Source: Acidovorax sp. (GTDB taxonomy: Bacteria > Pseudomonadota > Gammaproteobacteria > Burkholderiales > Burkholderiaceae_C). From it: a stretch of 64,000 bases of DNA. Shown here in pieces: positions 55,388-61,753 of this stretch. Positions within the stretch are counted from its first letter, which is position 1. Each line of letters begins with the position of its first letter. The position numbers were made by a program, and so were the translations under genes. Under the pieces are notes generated by a model. That model had not been told where the DNA came from. It made no database searches and worked only from the letters and a program-made list of their open reading frames with translations. The stretch covers positions 58,186 to 122,185 of the forward strand of contig JAUXZO010000049.1 of the NCBI GenBank assembly GCA_030692685.1, written 5' to 3'.

Positions 55388-56634
55388 AGCCGTTGAAACC
55401 GCTGGACGAAGCGCTGGCTGACCTGTTGGCCAAAGCCGTGCCATTGCACGGTGCCGATACCGTCACCACGTTTGACGCAGACGGCCGGGTGCTGGCGCAA
55501 AACTGCATTTCGGCGCTGCAGGTGCCACCGCAGGACAACAGCTCCATGGACGGTTACGCCGTGCGCGGCGCCGATGTGGCCGAGGCGGGTGTGGTGCTGC
55601 CAGTGTCGCAGCGCATTGCGGCGGGTAGCGCGGGCGACCCGCTGCTGCCGGGCACCGCCGCCCGCATCTTCACCGGCGCGCCTGTGCCTGCGGGCGCCGA
55701 TGCGATCCTGATGCAGGAAGACTGTGAGGCCCTGGCCGGTGCCGCCGATGGCGGTGGCCTGGGCCAGGTGCGCATCAACGCCGTGCCCAAGCTGGGCCAG
55801 TGGATTCGCAACGCAGGAGAGGACATCACCCGTGGGTCGGTGGTGTTGTCGGCGGGCACACGCCTAACCCCGGCAGAGCTGGGCCTGGCCGCCAGCATCG
55901 GCTTGCACCAGCTGCAGGTGGCGCGCCGCCCGCGCGTGGCGCTGTTCTCCACAGGCGATGAACTCGTCATGCCCGGCGAGGTGCCTCCCGAGCAGATGCG
56001 CCCCGGGGCCATCTACAACAGCAACCGATTTTTCCTGCGCGCCATGCTGTTGCGTCTGGGGTGCGAGGTGACGGATTTCGGCATCGTGCCCGACCGGCGG
56101 GACGCCACCATCGACGCATTGCGCACCGCCAGCGCGGCGCACGACCTCATCCTGACCAGCGGCGGTGTGAGCGTGGGCGAAGAAGATCACATCAAGCCCG
56201 CCGTCGAGACGCTGGGAAGCCTGGACCTGTGGCAGATCGCCATGAAGCCCGGTAAACCGTTTGCCTATGGGCAGATTCCGCGTGATGGTGGTGCCGCGCA
56301 CTTCATGGGCCTGCCGGGCAACCCGGTGTCGAGCTTTCTGACCTTTGCGCTGCTGGTGCGCCCGTTTGTGCTGCGGCTGCAGGGCGTGGTGGATGTTGCT
56401 CCTCAATCCATCGCTGCCCGCGCTGATTTCATTTGGCCCAAGGCCGATAAACGCCGCGAATTTTTGCGCGTGCGGCACAACTCTGCAGGCGGGCTGGACC
56501 TGTTCGACAACCAGAGTTCGGGCGTGTTGACGTCTGCTGCCTGGGGCGATGGCGTGGTGGACAACCCGGCAGGCCAGACCATCGCAGCAGGCGATACGGT
56601 CCGATTTGTTGCGTTTTCGGAGTTGTTGTCATGA
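55372..56634 (+). CDS. moeA: Molybdopterin molybdenumtransferase MoeA
   Basis: Inserts molybdate into adenylylated molybdopterin. 420 residues. PPQDNSSMDGYAVRG, GDELVMPGE, LTSGGVSVGEEDHIKPA and LPGNPVSSFLTF motifs are intact. An alternative ATG at 55384 overlaps the mobB stop (ATGA) and gives 416 residues. The stop overlaps moaD (ATGA). Confidence 0.95.
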   Translation: MRPPMKPLKPLDEALADLLAKAVPLHGADTVTTFDADGRVLAQNCISALQVPPQDNSSMDGYAVRGADVAEAGVVLPVSQRIAAGSAGDPLLPGTAARIFTGAPVPAGADAILMQEDCEALAGAADGGGLGQVRINAVPKLGQWIRNAGEDITRGSVVLSAGTRLTPAELGLAASIGLHQLQVARRPRVALFSTGDELVMPGEVPPEQMRPGAIYNSNRFFLRAMLLRLGCEVTDFGIVPDRRDATIDALRTASAAHDLILTSGGVSVGEEDHIKPAVETLGSLDLWQIAMKPGKPFAYGQIPRDGGAAHFMGLPGNPVSSFLTFALLVRPFVLRLQGVVDVAPQSIAARADFIWPKADKRREFLRVRHNSAGGLDLFDNQSSGVLTSAAWGDGVVDNPAGQTIAAGDTVRFVAFSELLS

Positions 56635-56882
56635 AGGTCAGCGTACGCTACTTCGCCTCGATCCGCGAGGCCATCGGCCAAGGCACCGAAGCCGTCGAGA
56701 CCTCGGCCGCCACGCTGGGCGCGCTGCGGGACGAACTCATCGCACGCGGCGGCGCCCATGCCAGCAGCCTCGCGCGCGGCCGGGCTGTGCGCATGGCACT
56801 CAACCAGACCTTGAGCGATGAATCTGCCACCCTGGCCGATGGGGCTGAGGTGGCGTTTTTTCCGCCAGTTACAGGCGGTTGA
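56631..56882 (+). CDS. moaD: Molybdopterin synthase sulfur-carrier subunit MoaD
   Basis: Ubiquitin-fold protein whose C-terminal Gly-Gly thiocarboxylate donates sulfur to molybdopterin. 83 residues ending FFPPVTGG with the Gly-Gly exposed at the end. Start overlaps moeA stop. Its catalytic partner moaE is 4.1 kb downstream, past four genes on the opposite strand. Confidence 0.95.
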   Translation: MKVSVRYFASIREAIGQGTEAVETSAATLGALRDELIARGGAHASSLARGRAVRMALNQTLSDESATLADGAEVAFFPPVTGG

Positions 56883-56908
56883 GGCTTCATCTGCCGGTAG
56901 ATCGGTCA

Positions 56909-58645
56909 TCAGTACCCTTCGCCTTCCCGCAGGCGCTGCTCAGCCAGCAGATGCAAGTAAACCTCTAAGTTGGTGTACCCCGGCATGCCCAGCAAGGGCA
57001 TTGCCAGCTGGGTGCCATTGTGGTCTTGTCCCTGTGGGTTCAGACCGTGAGCGGTCTCCCAGGCGTCCGGCATGCCGTCGCCATCGTCGTCTTGCGGGGC
57101 TGCGGGGGGCTGGGCGCCAGGGCCCCAGGGCAGTGCGCTGCCATCGCCAGCGGGGTTCACATCGCGGGGCGCCAGCGTAATCTCTCGCCGCTCCACCGCC
57201 TGCATCAGGCGCTTGTCCATGGGGTCGCGGGGGAAGGCTCCTGCATTGAGCACGCCCAGAGCGGGCAAATCCGCCGCCCGTGCGTAACCCATTCCCGGGA
57301 AATCGTGCCGTTGCGGTACTGCAAAAGTAGGCGCAGTGTTGCTTCGAGGTACATCGGGATAGTCGTTGCAGCAGTACACGAGGCCGTAGTCGCTGTGGTG
57401 GGGGTACAGGTTGATCTGGTTGCCGCTGAACCAAGTAGTGGTGCGTGGCAGCGCCCCCAGGGGGGTGGCGATGTGCACCATCCCAAAGCGCATCGGTTCG
57501 GGCTGTGCAGCGTTGCGGGCTACGGCATAGTTCTGGGCGAAATTCAGTCGGTAATAAATGGGCTGGCCGCTGTCTGACGCCGATATCGTGGTGTTGTTGA
57601 TGTCCACAAAATAGCCCATGTCCCAGTACAGGTTGTTGGACAGCTCCACGTCCATCACCGAACTGCCCGCGGCAGCGCTTTCTCGCGAGAACTCGGGGTA
57701 GCGGCCCAGAATGCGGTTGAACACGTTGTTGTGCAGGGCAAGCCGCGTCAGTTCGTACCCCTGGCTGGGGTTGCTGTAGTTGATCAGCACGCCACCGCGG
57801 TCTGCATGGTCGCCCACGGTCTCTGCAATGAGGGTGTTCTGCACCGTGATGTCCTGCGCGTATGAAATCTCCATGGCCTCGTCGGTAGCGCCGCCGATGG
57901 AGACATGGTCCACGATGGCGCGGCGTGTGTAGCGCAGGCGCAGTCCGTCGTCGTGCCGAGCATCAGGCCGTATGCGAACATGCCGCAGGATCCAGTTGTC
58001 GGCCTTGCGCGCGGTCGCCGCGCACTCCACGCGCTGGTCGCAAAAAGGTTCTTCCGTGGTGTGCAGCTGCCGAATGGTGATGCCTCCTGGCGACGTCTGC
58101 CCGGCAATCGTCACATCCCCCCGCGTCAGATGAATAGCCGCATCGATCAGGCCGCTGACGGCAAACACCACCGTGCGCGGGCCTTCCTCGTCAAGTGCCG
58201 CTTGCAGCGAGCCAGGGCCGTTGGCATTGAGATTGGTCACCGTGATCACCCGCCCACCGCGTCCCCCCGTAGCCTGCGCCCCAAAGCTGGCCGCGCCCGG
58301 AAAGGCCAGGGGCTCAGCCTCGTAGCCCGAGCCGACTGCCAGCACTTCAAAATCCGCGCCTTCAATGCGCACCCCGGAGTACGCGCGCCCCTGATACACC
58401 ACATTGGGCAAGTGCAGAACCCCTGTGGTTTCGTTGAAATTGAAGGTGTTGGCCCGTGCATCGCCCAGCAAAATCACGGGCATGGCGCGCATTTTGAACA
58501 GCAAATCTCGGTAGCGCACCGTCTTGCCCACCAGACCCAGGTCCGTGATGAACAACTCGTCGTTGCTCACGTTGTAAGACGCGCTGCCAGCCATCAAAGG
58601 GCTGGTGCAGCACAGGGCGGCGGCCAATGCAAGTGAACGCAGCAT
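56909..58645 (-). CDS. Secreted pectate-lyase-like right-handed beta-helix protein
   Basis: 578 residues with a signal peptide (about 1-20, MLRSLALAAALCCTSPLMAG). The middle has the parallel beta-helix pattern of polysaccharide lyase families (VITVTNLNANGPGSLQAAL, TIAGQTSPGGITIRQL, WILRHVRIRPDARHDDGLRL, AIVDHVSIGGATDEAMEIS). Near the C-terminus a calcium-binding DDDGDGMPDAWE segment is followed by HGLNPQGQDHNG. AGGAG lies 5 bases before the ATG. Plausible substrate: a plant or surface uronan; not determined. Confidence 0.85.
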   Translation of the reverse strand: MLRSLALAAALCCTSPLMAGSASYNVSNDELFITDLGLVGKTVRYRDLLFKMRAMPVILLGDARANTFNFNETTGVLHLPNVVYQGRAYSGVRIEGADFEVLAVGSGYEAEPLAFPGAASFGAQATGGRGGRVITVTNLNANGPGSLQAALDEEGPRTVVFAVSGLIDAAIHLTRGDVTIAGQTSPGGITIRQLHTTEEPFCDQRVECAATARKADNWILRHVRIRPDARHDDGLRLRYTRRAIVDHVSIGGATDEAMEISYAQDITVQNTLIAETVGDHADRGGVLINYSNPSQGYELTRLALHNNVFNRILGRYPEFSRESAAAGSSVMDVELSNNLYWDMGYFVDINNTTISASDSGQPIYYRLNFAQNYAVARNAAQPEPMRFGMVHIATPLGALPRTTTWFSGNQINLYPHHSDYGLVYCCNDYPDVPRSNTAPTFAVPQRHDFPGMGYARAADLPALGVLNAGAFPRDPMDKRLMQAVERREITLAPRDVNPAGDGSALPWGPGAQPPAAPQDDDGDGMPDAWETAHGLNPQGQDHNGTQLAMPLLGMPGYTNLEVYLHLLAEQRLREGEGY

Positions 58646-58791
58646 GGTGACTCCTGGAGACTCCCCGCGGGTGGTCCCGCGGGCGGCGAAATCAGAATAC
58701 TTCCAGTCGGGCGTTTTGACATCAGGGTTTGACGGGGGATTGCGAACGGAGATGCGCAGCCCCTCCGTCGGTCATCCTGTCTAGCGCTTTC

Positions 58792-59724
58792 CTATCGGCT
58801 GGAGTTTTCCGTTGGTGCGCCCAACGTGACCCGCAGGCGCTGCTCCAGCGCCTTTGACGCGGGCATCATCGGCGCCCGCAGTTCGTTGCGCATCCAGCCC
58901 GCCTGCGCCAGCACGGCCTTGAGGGGGGCTGGGTTGGGCTCGGCAAAACAGGCCTCCACCCACGGCTGCAGTGCCTGCCACACGCGGCGGGCCTCGGGCA
59001 GGTTGCCCGCGCGCATCCAATCCATCAGCTCCACAAAACGGGGTGCCTGCCAATGCGCGCAGGCCGAAATGGCGCCGGTGCCGCCGAGTGCGAGCGTATT
59101 GAATATCTGCGCGTCCTCGCCCGTCAGCACCTGCAGGCGACCATCCGCAATCAGGGCCTGCGTCTTGCTGGTGTTGCCACCGCAGTCCTTGACCGCCTGA
59201 ATGCGCGGGTGGGTGGCCAGTGCCAACAGCGTTTCGGTGGTGAGTGTGGCGCCGGTGCGGTACGGAATGTCATACAGGACAACGGGCACTGTGCTGGCGT
59301 CGGCGATGGCGCGAAACCAGTGCAACAAGCCCTCTTGGGAGGGGCGAATGTAGGGGGGCGCAGACACCAGAATGCCCGCCAGCGGAAGTTCTGCCAAGGC
59401 CCGCACTTGCGCCAGCACCTCGCCCTGGTGGTAGCCCGACACGCCCATCACCACCGGCAAGCCTTGGGCGGCTTCGAGCACTGTGTGCAGCACCTGCAAC
59501 TGCTCGGCCTTGTCGAGCGCGGCCGCCTCGCCCGTAGAGCCGCAGGCAACAAACCCTGAGACACCGTCGGCACGCAGCCGGGCGGTCAGCGCGGACAGGG
59601 CGGGGTGGTCCACCGCGCCATCCTTGAACGGTGTGACGAGGGCGATCCAGAGCCCGTTGAACGGGGATTGATCAGACGGCGCGGCTACAGCGCAATCTGC
59701 GGTGGCATTCGTTGGCGTGGGCAT
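58792..59724 (-). CDS. dapA: 4-hydroxy-tetrahydrodipicolinate synthase
   Basis: Condenses aspartate semialdehyde and pyruvate, first committed step to diaminopimelate/lysine. 310 residues from the ATG at 59724, which has AAAGG 9 bases upstream; a second ATG at 59733 is too close to it. Key features: GSTGEAAALDKAEQ (pyruvate/hydroxyl relay Thr), VVLYDIPYRTG (Tyr) and the Schiff-base lysine in IQAVKDCGGNT. The 136-base leader holds a Lys-rich short ORF. A separate dapA usual in betaproteobacteria may exist elsewhere. Confidence 0.9.
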   Translation of the reverse strand: MPTPTNATADCAVAAPSDQSPFNGLWIALVTPFKDGAVDHPALSALTARLRADGVSGFVACGSTGEAAALDKAEQLQVLHTVLEAAQGLPVVMGVSGYHQGEVLAQVRALAELPLAGILVSAPPYIRPSQEGLLHWFRAIADASTVPVVLYDIPYRTGATLTTETLLALATHPRIQAVKDCGGNTSKTQALIADGRLQVLTGEDAQIFNTLALGGTGAISACAHWQAPRFVELMDWMRAGNLPEARRVWQALQPWVEACFAEPNPAPLKAVLAQAGWMRNELRAPMMPASKALEQRLRVTLGAPTENSSR

Positions 59725-59822
59725 ACAAGGCATCCTTTGAAGGTTCGACCAAGGGAAGAACCGCCCTGAGGAGCGCACGGAATACCGGGAAGGAAAAAGA
59801 AGGGGGAGATTTTCTGCCAGGG

Positions 59823-59870
59823 GGTTCCGTCGCTCATCTGGACGGAACCACAGCTCCGGTCAGACGAGCT
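59823..59870 (-). promoter_or_regulatory. Competing hairpins and pyrimidine tract in the dapA leader
   Basis: Minus strand: a 9-bp perfect stem GGTTCCGTC/GACGGAACC (59841-59849 with 59823-59831) has a 9-base loop CAGATGAGC. That loop is complementary (8 Watson-Crick plus one G-U) to GCTCGTCTG at 59861-59869, the last codons and stop of the leader ORF. AGCTC/GAGCT (59866-59870 with 59852-59856) is a third option. Downstream (about 59770-59812) is a C/T-rich, G-poor stretch that could serve Rho. Confidence 0.5.
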
Positions 59871-59949
59871 TTGGTTTTTTGGCTTTGACCACGCACTGCA
59901 AGGCCACCGCAAAAGCAGTGGTCATGGCAAAGAGGCTGTGCGTGGGCAT
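59860..59949 (-). CDS. Putative lysine-rich leader peptide of dapA
   Basis: 29-codon ORF upstream of dapA on the same strand. It starts MPTHSLFAMTTAFAVALQ and ends CVVKAKKPKLV: four of the last eight residues are lysine (AAA, AAA, AAA, AAG), the end product of the DapA pathway. No Shine-Dalgarno sequence; the -10 box TATACT ends 7 bases before the ATG, predicting a leaderless mRNA as for the asd leader. It is below normal gene-calling size and was found by reading the gap. Confidence 0.6.
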   Translation of the reverse strand: MPTHSLFAMTTAFAVALQCVVKAKKPKLV

Positions 59950-59956
59950 GGGGCGC

Positions 59957-59962
59957 AGTATA
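59957..59962 (-). promoter_or_regulatory. -10 box for the dapA leader transcript
   Basis: Minus-strand TATACT, separated by seven bases (GCGCCCC) from the leader ATG. The -35 region is weak. Confidence 0.55.
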
Positions 59963-59992
59963 GCCAAGCGTTGCAGTCTACAAAAGCGCGGT

Positions 59993-60364
59993 TCAGCCGG
60001 CTGGCGGTGGCGGTGGCTGTGGCGCGTCATCTGCAGGCTCGGGCTGCGGCGCTGCCAGCGCGGGGCATTGCCACGAAAGCAGCTCGGCCAGGCGGGTGAC
60101 GATCCAGGTCGCTTCGGCCACGGAGACACCCGATTCCGGGGTGCACAGCCCCGCATGGATGCGACTGAGGATCTCGGATTCTGATGGCGCCTGCACGTGG
60201 TACAGCGTCTGCGCATGTTCCACCAGATGGCCTGCCAGGTCTTCGCACAGCTCGTAGCGGGTACGCACGGCATCAGCGCGTTCGATCAGGCGGCCCCGGG
60301 CGTCGCTGTACACCGCCATGAAAGAAGGCGGCACGTGGATCTGGTTGTCGTCTTCCACGGGCAC
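59993..60364 (-). CDS. Conserved hypothetical protein
   Basis: 123 residues with a GTG start at 60364. MPVEDDNQIHVPPSFMAVYSDARGRLIERADAVRTRYELCEDLA, then a Pro-rich tail. I recall related comamonad proteins carried under the uninformative label 'ATPase with chaperone activity', but there is no P-loop, so that label is not supported. Its start follows the stop of the 84-residue gene by three bases, so both are probably one transcript. Confidence 0.7.
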   Translation of the reverse strand: MPVEDDNQIHVPPSFMAVYSDARGRLIERADAVRTRYELCEDLAGHLVEHAQTLYHVQAPSESEILSRIHAGLCTPESGVSVAEATWIVTRLAELLSWQCPALAAPQPEPADDAPQPPPPPAG

Positions 60365-60367
60365 CGT

Positions 60368-60622
60368 TCAGTCGGGGGTAAAAAGTCGCTCGAACCTGGT
60401 CTGGTCGGCTGGAAGCTCAAACGTCACCACCTGGCCCATTTTCATGTCCGACAGGCGGCAGGCTCCAAACAGCGTCGTTTTGCCCGCCAGCTCCATCACA
60501 TCGAGGTCGATGATGGCGTAGGGGTGGGGCACGAAGACCTGGTGCGCAAACACGTCGCGGACCGTGTTGCGCGGGGACGGATAAAGCTTGTAAAGAGCGG
60601 TTTGTATGGTTTGTGTGGCCAT
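60368..60622 (-). CDS. Conserved hypothetical small protein
   Basis: 84 residues from the ATG at 60622 (MATQTIQTALYKLYPSPRN). There is no signal peptide or membrane helix. It contains IIDLDVMELAGKTTLFGACR and FELPADQTRFERLF. The family is not recognised. An open frame extends upstream across moaE, but only on the opposite strand. Divergent from the 76-residue gene at 60707. Confidence 0.65.
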   Translation of the reverse strand: MATQTIQTALYKLYPSPRNTVRDVFAHQVFVPHPYAIIDLDVMELAGKTTLFGACRLSDMKMGQVVTFELPADQTRFERLFTPD

Positions 60623-60706
60623 GTGCGGTGCTGGGGGCGGTTCAAAGGGGGCTGCAGTGCGGGTACAGTGCGGGCGAATCGTACAGACAAACCTTTTACC
60701 TAATTT

Positions 60707-60937
60707 ATGGCACGAAACAAAAGTGAATGGCCGGCCAAAGTGCTGGCGCTGGTGCGGGGCGGCAATGTGGATGCCGCCATCGCCCAGATCAAGGTGGCGC
60801 CCACCGTCAGTGATGTCACCCGCCTGCAGACCCTGCTGGCCCAATTGCCGCCGTCGCCTTCGCTGGTCCAGCTGCGCAAGGTGGTCGAAGAGGAGCGTGC
60901 CTTGCTGGCGGCACCCCGCCTGCACCGGTCGCCCTGA
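60707..60937 (+). CDS. Conserved hypothetical small protein upstream of moaE
   Basis: 76 residues, MARNKSEWPAKVLALVRGG and a helical body (VVEEERALLAA). No recognised domain. It is 46 bases before moaE on the same strand. Confidence 0.65.
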   Translation: MARNKSEWPAKVLALVRGGNVDAAIAQIKVAPTVSDVTRLQTLLAQLPPSPSLVQLRKVVEEERALLAAPRLHRSP

Positions 60938-60983
60938 TTTCGCATCGTCGTTTTTGCCATCCGCCCTGTAGAGAGTCTTCGCC

Positions 60984-61541
60984 ATGACCTTGCCCCGCGT
61001 TTCCATCCAGACCGAGGACTTCGACCTGTCCGCTGAGATCGCCGCCCTGCGCCGCGAGAACAAGGGTGTGGGCGCCGTGTGCAGCTTTGTTGGCACGGTG
61101 CGCGACAGGAATGCCGCCCCCACGCTCGGCACTGCCGTGTCCTCGCTGCCCCCCGAGGGGGCACTTGCGCCTTTGGGCGGCCGGGCAGCGCAAGACGGCG
61201 ACCAAGTCTCGTCCATGGAGCTGGAGCACTACCCCGGCATGACTGAGAAATCCATCGAGGCCATGGTGGACGAGGCGCTCCAGCGCTTCGATATTTTTGG
61301 CGTCCGTGTGATCCACCGCGTGGGGCTGCTACAGCCGCTCGACCAGATCGTGCTGGTCGCCGTCACCAGCGCCCACCGGGGCCAGAGTTTTCAGGCCTGC
61401 GAGTTCTTGATGGACTACCTCAAGACCCAGGCGCCGTTCTGGAAGAAGGAAGAAACCGCCCAGGGCGCCCGCTGGGTGGATGCGCGGGTGAGTGACGACG
61501 CGGCGCTGGCGCGCTGGGGCATCACGGCAAGCAATGCCTGA
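60984..61541 (+). CDS. moaE: Molybdopterin synthase catalytic subunit MoaE with repeat-derived insertion
   Basis: Converts precursor Z (cPMP) to molybdopterin with MoaD. 185 residues, about 25-30 longer than usual. The core AVCSFVGTVRDRN, MELEHYPGMTEKSIEAMV, VIHRVGLLQPLDQIVLVAVTSAHR and late KTQAPFWKKEE (active Lys) is intact. Residues about 44-72, including SSLPPEGALAPLGGRAAQ, are an in-frame insertion between RDRN and MELEHYPG, encoded by GC-rich sequence resembling a dispersed repeat. Confidence 0.93.
   Translation: MTLPRVSIQTEDFDLSAEIAALRRENKGVGAVCSFVGTVRDRNAAPTLGTAVSSLPPEGALAPLGGRAAQDGDQVSSMELEHYPGMTEKSIEAMVDEALQRFDIFGVRVIHRVGLLQPLDQIVLVAVTSAHRGQSFQACEFLMDYLKTQAPFWKKEETAQGARWVDARVSDDAALARWGITASNA
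61130..61192. repeat. GC-rich dispersed repeat within moaE
   Basis: CCTCGCTGCCCCCCGAGGGG has an internal CCCCC/GGGGG inverted pair and is followed by GCCTTTGGGCGGCCGGGCAG. It coincides with the extra residues of MoaE and partly resembles the intergenic element at 22676-22750. Confidence 0.65.
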
Positions 61542-61576
61542 TGGTGGGGTCGTTGTCCGATACAACGGGAAATTTG

Positions 61577-61636
61577 AATGAAATTGGCCTCTAGCGCTTA
61601 TTGTTAAAGCGCTAGCAGCTATGAAAATAGTAGTAA
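61577..61636. repeat. Palindromic repeat, copy 10 (moaE-clpB gap)
   Basis: Starts GAATGAAATTGGCCTCTAGC, arms CTAGCGCTTA and AAAGCGCTAGCAGCTAT, and an outer segment AAAATAGTAGTA. It lies upstream of the clpB heat-shock promoter. Confidence 0.9.
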
Positions 61637-61697
61637 TGGGTGTTGCAGTGCCTGGGTGATTCACTGACGCAGGTCAATGGTTGGGCCGCAGTACTGT

Positions 61698-61726
61698 CTT
61701 GAAATCAGGCAGAAACTGCCCCACGT
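61698..61726 (+). promoter_or_regulatory. Heat-shock (sigma32) promoter of clpB
   Basis: -35 CTTGAAA (61698-61704), 14-base spacer, -10 CCCCACGT (61719-61726). The -35 is a perfect consensus and the -10 differs from CCCCATNT at one position. The expected start near 61733 leaves a short leader with GGAGGA before the ATG. Confidence 0.85.
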
Positions 61727-61753
61727 GCTCTGCAATTCGGAGGACATCCACCC

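Noticed and set aside
59725..59992. dapA upstream region considered as an L-box lysine riboswitch
   Set aside because: The region is too short (about 240 bases between the -10 box and dapA, with an ORF in it) and lacks the multi-helix L-box core I would expect; the Lys-codon leader explains it better.
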